A DNA stretch of 64,000 nucleotides from Spongiactinospora rosea (GTDB lineage Bacteria; Actinomycetota; Actinomycetes; Streptosporangiales; Streptosporangiaceae). The translations under genes were made by a program, and so were the position numbers. Under the pieces are notes generated by a model, which saw nothing but the letters and a program-made list of their open reading frames with translations, searched no databases and was not told the DNA's origin. Below, piece by piece: positions 34,359 through 58,554 of this stretch; the stretch's first letter is position 1, and each line of letters starts with the position of its first letter. The DNA is taken from the NCBI RefSeq assembly GCF_003315795.1, contig NZ_QMEY01000019.1:107773-171772 (forward strand). The letters are read 5' to 3'.

Positions 34359-34378
34359 CGACGGCCGCCCGCGCCTAG

Positions 34379-34419
34379 CCCCGGCCCCGGCCCCGGCCCC
34401 GCAGCAGGAACAGCAGGAA
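34379..34419 (+). repeat. Simple repeats in the gap before the NRPS gene
   Basis: About 3.8 copies of the 6-mer CCCCGG (34379-34401) are followed by a perfect 9-bp tandem duplication CAGCAGGAA CAGCAGGAA (34402-34419). The second copy runs into the ribosome binding site GGAAGAGG of the NRPS. This gap holds nothing else. Confidence 0.8.
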
Positions 34420-34429
34420 GAGGTCCCCG

Positions 34430-49836
<15,407 letters not shown>

Positions 49837-49840
<4 letters not shown>

Positions 49841-50046
49841 CCAACCCGTTCGATGACGACGAGGCGCAGTTCCTGGTCCTGCTGAACACCGAGGGCCAGT
49901 ACTCGCTGTGGCCGGTGTTCGCCGACACGCCGGCCGGCTGGGAGCAGGTCCACGGCCCGTCCTCCCGGGCGGACGCGCTCGCCTTCGTGGAGGAGCGGTG
50001 GACCGACATGCGCCCGGCGAGCCTCATCGCCGAGATGGACGGCTGA
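49837..50046 (+). CDS. mbtH: MbtH-family NRPS accessory protein
   Basis: 69 aa with the full family signature: FDDDEAQFLVLLNTEGQYSL, WPVFADTPAGWEQVHG and WTDMRPASL, including the conserved tryptophans. MbtH proteins bind adenylation domains and are often needed for their folding or activity. Its ATG overlaps the NRPS stop (ATGA), so it is co-translated with its partner. Confidence 0.97.
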
Positions 50047-50049
50047 GGC

Positions 50050-51690
50050 TTGCGCACCCACCCCCCCGACCTCGACCCGCGGGACCTGCTGCGCCGCTGC
50101 CTGCGCCTGCGGTGGCGTCCGCTCGCCGCGGGCTCGGCCACCGCGCTGGTCCGCCAGGTGGCGCTGCTGTCGCTGCCGCTGTGCGCGCAGCGGGCGATCG
50201 ACGACGGCATCACCCGCGGGGACCTGGGCGTCACCGCGTGGTGGGCGGTCGCGGTCGTGGCGGTCTCGGCCGTGCAGTGGGCCGGGCTGGCGGGCTGGCA
50301 GTGGTGGGCCAACACCGCCGACGCCCAGGCGGGGGCCTACCTGCGCACCCGGCTGGCGGAGCGGCTGGCCGGGCTCGGCGACGGCGACGTCCCCGGCGGG
50401 CGGGGGGACCTGGCGCTGCGCGCGACCAGGGACGTGGACCTGGTGCGGATCTGGGTCCACGGGCTGCCCACCTGGGTGGTCATCGCCACCACGTTCGCGT
50501 TCGTGCTGCCCGCGCTGGCCGCGCTCGCGCCGCTGCTGCTCTGGGTCACGCTGGCCTGCCTGCCGCCGCTGGTCCTGGTGAACGTCTGGTTCCCGCGCCG
50601 CTTCGAACCGGCGCTGGACGCGCTGTCCGTCGCGCACGCGGCCCGCGCCGACGCCGTGGCGGATCTGCTGGCCGCCGCGTCGTCGGTGCGCGGCCTGGGC
50701 GGCGGGCAGGTGCTGGTGCGCCGCCACCACGCGGCGAGCGCCGCGGTGGCCGCGGCCACGATGCGGGCCGCGCGCGTGTCGGCGGCCTGGTCGGCCGCCG
50801 GGCCGCTGATCCCCCGGCTGGCCATCGTCGCGGGGGTCGGCTTCGGCGGTACGGCGGTGCTGAACGGCGACCTCACGGTCGGCGGGCTGGTCGCCTTCAC
50901 CTCCTGGATGGTCACGGTGACGATCGCGGTGCGGGTGGCGGTGGACCGGTTCGCCGACCGGGGGCAGGCGCGGGTGGCCGCGCGTCGGATCGCCGAGATC
51001 CTGGCCGCGCGTCCCGCTCTGCCCGACCCGCCGGACCCGGTACCGCTGCCCGAGCGCGGCACGCTGGAGTTCGACGGCGTGCTCGCCCTGCCCGACGGGC
51101 GGCCGGGCGGGCGGGTGTCGGTCGAGGTGCGGCCCGGCGAGATCGTGGCGGTGACCGGGCCGACCGGGTCGGGCAAGTCGGTGCTGCTGCGGCTGCTGGC
51201 CCGGCGCACGACCGCCTGTTCCGGCGCGGTCCGGTACGGCGGGGTCGAGCTGACCGCGGCCGGGGCCGAGGAGTGCGCGCGCCGCCTGGTGCTGGTGCCG
51301 CAGCGGCCGGTACTGGTGTCCGGCACGATCGGCGACAACCTGCGGCTCGGCCGCGACCTCGCCGACGCCGAACTCACCCGGGCCTGCCACGCCGCCGCCG
51401 TCGATCTGCCGCTGGACGCGGAGGCGGGCGAGCGGGGCGGCGCGCTGTCCGGCGGCCAGGTACAGCGCCTGGCGCTGGCCCGCGCGCTGCTGGCCCGCCC
51501 GTCGGTGCTGCTCCTGGACGACGTCACCTCCGCCCTGGATCCCCTGATCGAGCGCCGCCTGCTGGCCGGGCTGCGCGCCTGGTCGCCCGGCATGACGATC
51601 GTGTTCGCCACCCACCGCGAGGCCGTGGCCGCCGCCGCCGACCGCGTGCTGGACCTGACCGGCTCCCGCGAGGAGGTACGCCATGGCTGA
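50050..51690 (+). CDS. ABC exporter half-transporter with degenerate Walker B (siderophore export)
   Basis: 546-aa type IV exporter half: six-helix membrane domain (about 20-300) and nucleotide-binding domain with Walker A GPTGSGKSV, Q-loop VPQRPVLVSG, signature ALSGGQVQR and H-loop ATHREA. Walker B is LLLDDVTSALD: the catalytic Glu is replaced by Asp. This is the pattern of the degenerate site in heterodimeric exporters, and the next gene supplies the normal partner. TTG start 3 bp after mbtH; the ribosome site is weak (GAGG immediately before). Most likely exports the finished siderophore; import of the ferric complex (IrtAB-like) is the alternative. Confidence 0.88.
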   Translation: MRTHPPDLDPRDLLRRCLRLRWRPLAAGSATALVRQVALLSLPLCAQRAIDDGITRGDLGVTAWWAVAVVAVSAVQWAGLAGWQWWANTADAQAGAYLRTRLAERLAGLGDGDVPGGRGDLALRATRDVDLVRIWVHGLPTWVVIATTFAFVLPALAALAPLLLWVTLACLPPLVLVNVWFPRRFEPALDALSVAHAARADAVADLLAAASSVRGLGGGQVLVRRHHAASAAVAAATMRAARVSAAWSAAGPLIPRLAIVAGVGFGGTAVLNGDLTVGGLVAFTSWMVTVTIAVRVAVDRFADRGQARVAARRIAEILAARPALPDPPDPVPLPERGTLEFDGVLALPDGRPGGRVSVEVRPGEIVAVTGPTGSGKSVLLRLLARRTTACSGAVRYGGVELTAAGAEECARRLVLVPQRPVLVSGTIGDNLRLGRDLADAELTRACHAAAVDLPLDAEAGERGGALSGGQVQRLALARALLARPSVLLLDDVTSALDPLIERRLLAGLRAWSPGMTIVFATHREAVAAAADRVLDLTGSREEVRHG

Positions 51691-53350
51691 CGTGCCGAGG
51701 CTCGCCGAGGCCCCCGAGACCCGCGGTCTGTCGCGCCGCGCCGCGCCGTTCCTGCGTCCGCACCGCGGCAGGCTGGCCGGGGCGCTGGCGCTGAGCCTGC
51801 TGGAGAGCGCGGCGCTGGTGGGCATCGCGCCCGCCGTCGGCGCGGCGGTGGACGCGCTGCTCACCCGGGACGGCGGCGGCTTCGCGGCGGCGGTGACGCT
51901 GCTGGCCGCCATGGTCACCGGCGTGGCCGTACTCGGCGGCCTGGCCGCCACCACCCTCGCCGACGCGGGCGAGCGGATCGTGCGGGACCTGCGCGAACGC
52001 GTCGCCGAACGGCTGGCCACGGCCCCGCTGCGCTTCCTGGAGGCGCACCGCGGCGGGGCGCTGCTCCAGCGCGCCACCGGCGAGGTCGCCGAGCTGGCGC
52101 TGTTCGTCAGGGAGGCGCTGCCCGGCCTGGTCAGCGCCACGCTGACCCTCGGGCTCACCATCGTGCTGCTGGCCGGCTACTCCTGGGCGCTGACCCTCGC
52201 CGTGGTCGCCGTGTTCCTGCCCCCCGCCCTGCTGATCACCCGGTGGTTCGCCCGGCGGGCCGGAGCGGTGTTCGGCGCGCACGCCGAGGCAGAGGCGGTC
52301 ATGGCCGCGACGTTCACCGAGACGCTGGAGGCCAGGGAGGACCTTCGGGCCACCGGCGGGCTGCCCGCCTGGATGGCCAGGTGCGCCGCTGACAACGCGG
52401 CGGCCGTGGCCGCGCAGCGCCGTACCGCGGCGGTGGAGAACCGCGTCGGGTCGATCTCCCTGGTGGAGGGCGCGGCGCTGGGCCTGCTGCTGGTGGCCGG
52501 GGCGTGGCTGGCCGCGGGCGGGCACATGAGCGTCGGCGCGGTCGTGGTGTTCGTACTGGCCGCGCGCAACCTGTTCGAGGGCTTCGGCGACCTGTCGCAG
52601 CTCGCCGGGGAGGTGCAGACCATGCGTACGGGCCTGGCCCGGCTGCTGGACCTGCTGGGCGCGGCGGCCCCGCCCCCGCGCGGCGACCGGCGGCTGCCCG
52701 CGCGCGGCGTGCTCGCCGCCGAGGACGTGGTCTTCCACTACGAGGCGGACGCGCCCGCGCTGCGCGGCGTGTCGGTGCGCTGCGCCGAGGACGACCACGC
52801 CGGCCTGGTCGGCGAGACCGGCTCGGGCAAGACCACCCTGTCCAAGGTGCTCAGCGGCCTGTACGAGCCGGACGGCGGGCGGGTCACCTTCGCCGGGATC
52901 GACCTGCGCGAGGTGCCCGAGGAGGAGGTACGCGCCCGGATCGCCCTGGTGCCGCAGGACGTGCGCACCGTGGCCGGTTCGGTCGGCGACAACCTCGCCC
53001 TGGCCCCCGGCGAACCGGACCGGGCGCGGATGCTCGCGGCGTTCGACGCGCTGGGGCTCGCGGACTTCGCGGCGGGCCTGCCGCAGGGGCTGGACACCCC
53101 GGCGGCCGACCTGTCCGGCGGGGAACGGCAGATCATGGGCCTGGTCAGGGCGGTACTCGCCGACCCGGCCGTACTGATCCTCGACGAGGCCACCGCCGAC
53201 GTGGACCCTGTCACCGCCCGCCGCCTGGAGACCGCCCTCGCCCGGCTGCGGCGCGACCGCGCCCTGCTCGTCATCGCCCACCGCCCCGCCACCGTCGAAC
53301 TGCTGCCCCGCCTGGTCAGGCTGCGCGCGGGCGCGGTGGCCGGGCCCTGA
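51683..53350 (+). CDS. ABC exporter half-transporter, catalytic partner
   Basis: 555 aa. Membrane domain about 20-310; nucleotide-binding domain with Walker A GETGSGKTT, Q-loop VPQDVRTVAG, signature DLSGGERQ and canonical Walker B VLILDEATADVD. It overlaps the preceding half-transporter by 8 nt, with GAGG 6 nt before the ATG, and the two should form a heterodimer with one working ATPase site. No peptidase or FAD domain is attached, unlike IrtA. Confidence 0.9.
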   Translation: MADVPRLAEAPETRGLSRRAAPFLRPHRGRLAGALALSLLESAALVGIAPAVGAAVDALLTRDGGGFAAAVTLLAAMVTGVAVLGGLAATTLADAGERIVRDLRERVAERLATAPLRFLEAHRGGALLQRATGEVAELALFVREALPGLVSATLTLGLTIVLLAGYSWALTLAVVAVFLPPALLITRWFARRAGAVFGAHAEAEAVMAATFTETLEAREDLRATGGLPAWMARCAADNAAAVAAQRRTAAVENRVGSISLVEGAALGLLLVAGAWLAAGGHMSVGAVVVFVLAARNLFEGFGDLSQLAGEVQTMRTGLARLLDLLGAAAPPPRGDRRLPARGVLAAEDVVFHYEADAPALRGVSVRCAEDDHAGLVGETGSGKTTLSKVLSGLYEPDGGRVTFAGIDLREVPEEEVRARIALVPQDVRTVAGSVGDNLALAPGEPDRARMLAAFDALGLADFAAGLPQGLDTPAADLSGGERQIMGLVRAVLADPAVLILDEATADVDPVTARRLETALARLRRDRALLVIAHRPATVELLPRLVRLRAGAVAGP

Positions 53351-53384
53351 AACCCCTACCGAAACGAATCAAGGAGAAGGACAC

Positions 53385-54350
53385 ATGTTCGTCCACAGGG
53401 CCGTCGCGGGCCTGCTGGCGGCGGGGGCGATGCTCCTGGCCGCCGCCTGCGGCTCATCCGGCTCCGGGGCCGCGCCCACCGACGGCGCGGGCGCTTCCGC
53501 GGCCACGCGGGTGGTGCAGGCGGCCAACGGGCCGGTCACCGTCCCCGCGCGGCCCCAACGGGTGGTCTCGCTGCTCAACACCACGGCCGCGGTGCTCGAA
53601 CTCGGCATCACGCCGGTCGGCGTGCTCCAGGAGGTCGAGGCCGACTACTCGCCCGCCGACTGGGCCAAGGTGAAGGCCATCCCGGTGGTCGGCGCGGACG
53701 AGACCTCCATCAACTACGAGCGGCTGGCGCAGTTGCAGCCGGATCTGATCGTCAGCACCCAGCGCCGGGCCGAGGACTTCGGCTACGACAAGCTGTCGGC
53801 CATCGCGCCGACCGTGTTCTTCGTGACCGAGAACCCCGCCGAGGTCCGCGACGCGCTGCCCAAGATCGCCGACGCGGTGGGCAAGGCCGACGTGTCGGCG
53901 GGCAAGTCCGCCGCGTACGCCAAGCTGGTCGCCGACATCAAGGACCGGCACGCCGGCGTCCTGCGCAAGACGACCTGGGACTACGTGGAGGGCGGCCCGG
54001 AGGGCTTCGTGGCCAACTCGCCGGTGTCCTGGCCGGGGCTGTTCATGGAGCAGGCCGGGCTGACCTTCTCCAAGGTCGCCACCAAGGAGCGGGCCAACCG
54101 CGGCGTGCGCCTGTCCTACGAGCAGATCTCCACGCTGTCGGGCACCGGCGTCATCCTGTACGGCGCGACGCCCGACGGCCAGGCCGAGGACGCCACGCGC
54201 AAGCTGCTCGACCAGAACGCCTTCAAGCTGCTGCCCGCCGCCAAGGCCGGGCACGTCTACCCGATCAAGTACGGCTACCAGTACAGCTACACGGGGATCA
54301 CGGAGATCCTCGACCAGATCGACGCCGTCCTTTCCAAGCTCGCCGCCTAG
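53385..54350 (+). CDS. Ferric-siderophore substrate-binding lipoprotein
   Basis: 321-aa periplasmic-binding protein of the FepB/FhuD class. The lipoprotein signal ends LLAAAC (Cys22). The mature domain begins VVQAANGPVTVPARPQRVVS, the usual iron-siderophore start, followed by NYERLAQLQPDLIVSTQRR and ending ITEILDQIDAVLSKLAA. It captures the ferric siderophore and hands it to the FecCD permeases downstream. AAGGAG lies 8 nt before the ATG. Confidence 0.94.
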   Translation: MFVHRAVAGLLAAGAMLLAAACGSSGSGAAPTDGAGASAATRVVQAANGPVTVPARPQRVVSLLNTTAAVLELGITPVGVLQEVEADYSPADWAKVKAIPVVGADETSINYERLAQLQPDLIVSTQRRAEDFGYDKLSAIAPTVFFVTENPAEVRDALPKIADAVGKADVSAGKSAAYAKLVADIKDRHAGVLRKTTWDYVEGGPEGFVANSPVSWPGLFMEQAGLTFSKVATKERANRGVRLSYEQISTLSGTGVILYGATPDGQAEDATRKLLDQNAFKLLPAAKAGHVYPIKYGYQYSYTGITEILDQIDAVLSKLAA

Positions 54351-54359
54351 GGGTTTCGC

Positions 54360-55175
54360 ATGTCCGACGACACCTATGTCGAATATCCGCTCAAGCCACG
54401 GCTGCTCACCGTCAGCCGGGTGGCCCGGCTCGGCCCGGTGACCGTGCGGGTCACGCTCACCGGCCCTGACCTGGAAGGCTTCCAGCAGGGTGCGCCCGCC
54501 GACCACGTCAAGCTCTGCTTCCCCGAGCCGGGGGCCGAACTGCCGGTCATGCCGCTGGTCGGGCCGGACGGCCTGGAGCCGCCGCCCCCCGGCGCGCCCC
54601 GGCCGATCTTCCGTGACTACACGATCCGCTACCACCGCCCGGAGGCGCAGGAACTCGACATCGACCTGGTGATCCACGGGCACGGCCCCGGTTCGCACTG
54701 GGCCGCGAACGTCGAGCCCGGCAAGCGGATCGGGGTCATCGGGCCGCGCGGCTCGATCCTGGTGCCGCTCGACCTGGACTGGTACCTGCTCGGCGCGGAC
54801 GAGACGGCGCTGCCCGCGCTCGGCCGGTGGCTGGAGGCCCTGCCGGCGGGGGCCAGGGCCATCGCGTTCGCCGAGGTGCCCGACGCCCGGGAGGAACAGC
54901 GGATCGACAGCGCCGCCGACGTCACACTCACCTGGCTGCACCGCGACGGGGCCGCCCCGGGCACCGGCGACCTGCTGGAGAAGGCGATCCGGGGGGTGGA
55001 ACGGCCGCCGGGCGAGGGCTTCGTGTGGGTGGCCGGGGAGGCGGGGGCGCTCAAGCCGATCCGCCGGTACGTGCGCCAGGAGTTCGGCCTGCCGCCGGAG
55101 CGCATCGACGTGGACGGCTACTGGAAGCGCGGCGTGGTGAACATGGACCACCACGAGGAAGACGACGAGGACTGA
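54360..55175 (+). CDS. Siderophore-interacting flavoprotein (ferric-siderophore reductase)
   Basis: 271-aa SIP/ViuB-family protein. The FAD-binding motif is RDYTIRYH (near 85), the N-terminal barrel opening SRVARLGPVTVRVTLTGPDL, the nucleotide region GPRGSI, and the C-terminal VWVAGEAGALKPIRRYVRQE. It reduces the imported ferric complex to release iron in the cytoplasm. The gene is 9 bp after the binding protein. The acidic tail (HHEEDDED) is not conserved in the family as I know it. Confidence 0.95.
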   Translation: MSDDTYVEYPLKPRLLTVSRVARLGPVTVRVTLTGPDLEGFQQGAPADHVKLCFPEPGAELPVMPLVGPDGLEPPPPGAPRPIFRDYTIRYHRPEAQELDIDLVIHGHGPGSHWAANVEPGKRIGVIGPRGSILVPLDLDWYLLGADETALPALGRWLEALPAGARAIAFAEVPDAREEQRIDSAADVTLTWLHRDGAAPGTGDLLEKAIRGVERPPGEGFVWVAGEAGALKPIRRYVRQEFGLPPERIDVDGYWKRGVVNMDHHEEDDED

Positions 55176-55181
55176 CCCCCG

Positions 55182-56255
55182 GTGACCACCCCGCAGTCCC
55201 GGGCGGCCCCCGCGCCGCGGACACGGCCCCTCGACACCCCGGCCCGGCGGCCGGGGCGGCCCGGCGTGATCCGGGCCGGAGGGGCGCTGGTGGCCGCGGG
55301 TCTGCTGGTGGCCGCGGCGGTGGCCAGTCTGGCGATCGGCTCCAAGGCGATCCCGCCCGGCGACGTACTGCGGCTGCTGCTGCACCCGGACGGGACCGAC
55401 GCGGCCTTCGTCGTCCACGACATGCGGGTGCCGCGCACGCTGCTCGGGATCGGCGTCGGCGCGGCGCTGGCCCTGGCCGGCGCGCTGATGCAGGCGCTGA
55501 CCCGCAACCCGCTGGCCGACCCCGGCATCCTCGGCGTGGAGGCCGGGGCGGTGATCGCCATCGCCGTCGCCGTCGGCCCCTTCGGGCTGCACCACCTGCC
55601 GGGGTTCATCTGGTTCTCCTTCGCCGGTTCGGCCGCCGCCGCCACGGTCGTCTACCTGATCGGCTCGGCCGGGCGGGGCGGCGTCACCCCGGTACGCCTG
55701 GCGCTCGCGGGCATGGCGGTCAGCGCCGCGCTCGCCTCCTCCACCCAGGCGCTCGTCCTGCTCGACCCGGCGGCGTTCGAGCGGTTCCGGCACTGGGGCA
55801 CGGGCGCGCTCAGCGGGCACGACCTGTCGGTCGCCGTCCAGGTCGCGCCGTTCATGGCCGTCGGCACCGCCCTCGCGCTCAGCCTGGGCAGGCCGCTGAA
55901 CCTGCTGGCCCTCGGCGACGACGCCGGGCGGGCGCTCGGCGCGCGGCCCGGACGCACCCGGCTGCTCGGCGCGGTCGCCGTCACCCTGCTGTGCGGCGCG
56001 GCCACCGCCGCGGCGGGCCCGATCGGCTTCGTCGGCCTGGTCGTGGCGCACGCCGCCCGCCTGCTCGTCGGCCCGGACAACCGCTGGTCGCTGCTGTACG
56101 CGGCGCTGCTCGGGCCGGTGCTCGTACTGATCTCCGACATCACCGGGCGGCTCGTGCTTTGGCCCGCCGAACTGGAGGCCGGAGTGGTCACCGCGCTGAT
56201 CGGCATGCCGGTCTTCATCGCGCTGGCCCGCAAACGACGGCTGGCCCGGCTGTGA
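55182..56255 (+). CDS. FecCD-family iron-siderophore ABC permease 1
   Basis: 357-aa BtuC-type permease with about ten helices. Family motifs: MRVPRTLLGIGVGAALALAG, MQALTRNPLADPGILGVEAG and AAGPIGFVGLVVAHAARLLV. GTG start 6 bp after the SIP gene. Pairs with the next permease, which begins inside its stop codon. Confidence 0.95.
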   Translation: MTTPQSRAAPAPRTRPLDTPARRPGRPGVIRAGGALVAAGLLVAAAVASLAIGSKAIPPGDVLRLLLHPDGTDAAFVVHDMRVPRTLLGIGVGAALALAGALMQALTRNPLADPGILGVEAGAVIAIAVAVGPFGLHHLPGFIWFSFAGSAAAATVVYLIGSAGRGGVTPVRLALAGMAVSAALASSTQALVLLDPAAFERFRHWGTGALSGHDLSVAVQVAPFMAVGTALALSLGRPLNLLALGDDAGRALGARPGRTRLLGAVAVTLLCGAATAAAGPIGFVGLVVAHAARLLVGPDNRWSLLYAALLGPVLVLISDITGRLVLWPAELEAGVVTALIGMPVFIALARKRRLARL

Positions 56256-57301
56256 CCGCGCCCGCGCGCGCCCGCCGCGCCTTCATCACGCTGCGCCCGC
56301 CCGGCGGGATGGTGCTGCGCGCCGAACGCCGCTCGGTGCTCGCCGCCGTCGTCGTCGCCGTGCTGCTCGCGGTTGCGTTCGTGGTCGCGGTCGGTACCGG
56401 CACCTACCAGATCTCCCCGCCCGACGTACTGCGGGTCCTGGCCGGGCACGGGCCGCCCGCGCACGAGTTCATCGTGCTGACCCTGCGGCTGCCCCGGGTG
56501 CTCACCGCCGTGCTGACCGGCGCGGCGCTCGCCCTGGCGGGCGCGGTCTTCCAGAGCCTGACCAGGAACCCCATGGGCAGCCCCGACGTCATCGGGTTCA
56601 CCACAGGTGCCTCGACCGGGGCGCTGCTCCAGATCATCGTACTGGGCGGCGGCACCGCCGCCATCGCGGGCGGCGCGCTCGCGGGCGGCCTGCTCACCTC
56701 CCTCGCGGTCTACCTGCTGGCCTTCCGCAACGGCGTGCAGGGCTACCGGCTGATCCTCGTCGGCATCGCGGTGAACGGCGGGCTCGTGGCACTCAACGTC
56801 TACCTGATCGCCCGCGCCGAGTTCGCCGACGCGCACGTGGCCGTCACCTGGATGACCGGCAACCTCAACGGGCGGACCTGGGGACAGGTCCACCTGCTCG
56901 CGGCGACGCTGGCCGTACTGGTCCCGGTCACGCTGCTCGCCGGGCGGCGGCTGGCGCTGCTGGAACTGGGCGACGAACTCGCCGCCGCCCTCGGGGTCCC
57001 GGTGGAGCGCACCCGGCTCACGCTGATGGTGCTGGCCGTCGGGCTCACCGCGATGGCGACCGTCGCCGCCGGGCCCGTCCCGTTCGTGGCCCTCGCCGCG
57101 CCGCAGCTCGCCATCCGCCTGGCCCGCCCGTCCGGGCCGGTGCTGGTGACCTCGGCCCTGATGGGGTCGCTGCTGCTGGTCTGCGCCGACCTCGCGGCCC
57201 AGCGGCTGCTGGCCCCCGTGCAGCTCCCCGTGGGGGTGATGACCGGGTCGCTCGGCGGCGCGTACCTGGCCTGGCTGCTGATCTCTGAGTGGAGACGCTG
57301 A
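56252..57301 (+). CDS. FecCD-family iron-siderophore ABC permease 2
   Basis: 349-aa second BtuC-type permease: LRLPRVLTAVLTGAALALAG, FQSLTRNPMGSPDVIGFTTG and AAGPVPFVALAAPQLAIRL. GTG start overlapping the previous stop (GTGA). The frame extends far upstream, but that part is a shadow of the other genes. The usual third partner, an FepC/FecE ATPase, does not follow: the next gene is dhbA. Confidence 0.94.
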   Translation: MTAPARARRAFITLRPPGGMVLRAERRSVLAAVVVAVLLAVAFVVAVGTGTYQISPPDVLRVLAGHGPPAHEFIVLTLRLPRVLTAVLTGAALALAGAVFQSLTRNPMGSPDVIGFTTGASTGALLQIIVLGGGTAAIAGGALAGGLLTSLAVYLLAFRNGVQGYRLILVGIAVNGGLVALNVYLIARAEFADAHVAVTWMTGNLNGRTWGQVHLLAATLAVLVPVTLLAGRRLALLELGDELAAALGVPVERTRLTLMVLAVGLTAMATVAAGPVPFVALAAPQLAIRLARPSGPVLVTSALMGSLLLVCADLAAQRLLAPVQLPVGVMTGSLGGAYLAWLLISEWRR

Positions 57302-57314
57302 AGGAGTACGGATC

Positions 57315-58067
57315 ATGAAAGGTGTCGAGGGGCGGATCGCCCTGGTATCGGGGGCCGCGGGAGGGATCGGGGCGGCCGTGTGCGCCGCGCTGGCCGGGGC
57401 GGGGGCGAAGGTCGCCGCAGCGGACACGCAGGCGTCGGCGCAGCCCGGGGTCGCCTCCTACCTCCTCGACGTGCGCGACGCCCGCGCGGTGGAGGCGGCG
57501 GTCGCCGCGATCGAGCGCGACCTCGGGCCGATCGAGATCCTGGTCAACGTGGCGGGGGTGCTGCGGGCGGCCTCGGTACGCGAGACCGACGACGAGACCT
57601 GGCGGCAGTCGTTCGCGGTCAACGCCGACGGGGTGTTCAACCTGTCCCGGGCGGTCACCCGGCACATGGCGGTGCGGCGCTCGGGCGTCGTGGTCACGGT
57701 CGGCTCCAACGCGGCGTCGGTGCCACGGATCGGCATGGCGGCGTACGCGGCCTCCAAGGCGGCGGCGGTGATGTTCACCCGCTGCCTGGGGCTGGAGCTG
57801 GCGGGGTACGGCGTGCGCTGCAACGTGGTCTCCCCCGGCTCCACCGACACCCCGATGCTCCGCGGCCTGCCCGGCGGCGACGCGCCGGGGGCGTTCGAGG
57901 CGGTACTGGCGGGCGAACCGGCCGCCTTCCGCGTCGGCGTACCGCTCGGCCGGGTCGCGCTGCCCGAGGACGTCGCCGAGGCCGTGCTCTTCCTGGCCTC
58001 CGACCACGCCCGGCACATCACCATGCACGAACTGATGGTGGACGGCGGCGCCAGCCTCCGCGCCTGA
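57315..58067 (+). CDS. dhbA: 2,3-dihydro-2,3-dihydroxybenzoate dehydrogenase
   Basis: 250-aa short-chain dehydrogenase making DHB with NAD+ as acceptor. Cofactor loop SGAAGGIGAAV, NVAGVLR, catalytic Ser in VGSNAAS, Tyr144-Lys148 in YAASKAA and the C-terminal HELMVDGGASL, as in EntA (HNLCVDGGATL type). AAGGAG lies 8 nt before the ATG. It completes the DHB pathway but sits at the far end of the transport operon, away from dhbC-dhbE-dhbB. Confidence 0.93.
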   Translation: MKGVEGRIALVSGAAGGIGAAVCAALAGAGAKVAAADTQASAQPGVASYLLDVRDARAVEAAVAAIERDLGPIEILVNVAGVLRAASVRETDDETWRQSFAVNADGVFNLSRAVTRHMAVRRSGVVVTVGSNAASVPRIGMAAYAASKAAAVMFTRCLGLELAGYGVRCNVVSPGSTDTPMLRGLPGGDAPGAFEAVLAGEPAAFRVGVPLGRVALPEDVAEAVLFLASDHARHITMHELMVDGGASLRA

Positions 58068-58133
58068 CCTGCGTCTTCGGGGTTAGAAGGCGGGCGACCC
58101 GGATACAGGGGTTCGGTGAGGAGGGGGGACATC

Positions 58134-58544
58134 ATGCGGCACGACCAATTCATCGGGCAGGTCCAGGCCAGGGCCCGGTTGCCCGACCGCGCGCACGCCG
58201 AACGCGCCTGCCGGGCCACGCTGGAGACCCTGGGCGAACGGGTGCCCGAAGGGCTGGCCGACAACCTCGCCGCGCAACTGCCGCACGAGATCGGGGAGAA
58301 CCTGAGACGCACCGAGGTCTACGGCGGCATGGGCAGCGGGACGGGCTTCGACCGGCACGAGTTCATCCGCCGCGTGGCGGACCGCGCGGGGGTGAAGGAG
58401 CCGCAGGCGGCCTACCTCGTACGGGTCGTGATGGAGGTCGCGGCGGAGGCCACGACGGGACGGGTGCTGGACAAGGTCGGCGAAAGCCTTCCGCCCGACA
58501 TCCGCCCCTTGGTCCTCTCCGGCAGCCACGGCTCCATCGAGTGA
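58134..58544 (+). CDS. DUF2267 protein
   Basis: 136 aa, two similar helical halves typical of DUF2267: FIGQVQARARLPDRAHAERA ... LPHEIGENL and FIRRVADRAGVKEPQAAYLV ... LPPDIRPLV. The family is small and cytosolic, and its biochemical role is unknown. I preferred the ATG at 58134 over the GTG at 58116 because GGAGGGGGG precedes it at about 7 nt. It is 66 bp after dhbA; whether it belongs to the siderophore operon is doubtful. Confidence 0.8.
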   Translation: MRHDQFIGQVQARARLPDRAHAERACRATLETLGERVPEGLADNLAAQLPHEIGENLRRTEVYGGMGSGTGFDRHEFIRRVADRAGVKEPQAAYLVRVVMEVAAEATTGRVLDKVGESLPPDIRPLVLSGSHGSIE

Positions 58545-58554
58545 CCACCGCCGC

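Noticed and set aside
34355..34378. Eight-codon frame after the carrier-protein gene (ATGA overlap), possible leader peptide
   Set aside because: No run of regulatory codons and no attenuator hairpin besides the simple repeats; chance is sufficient.
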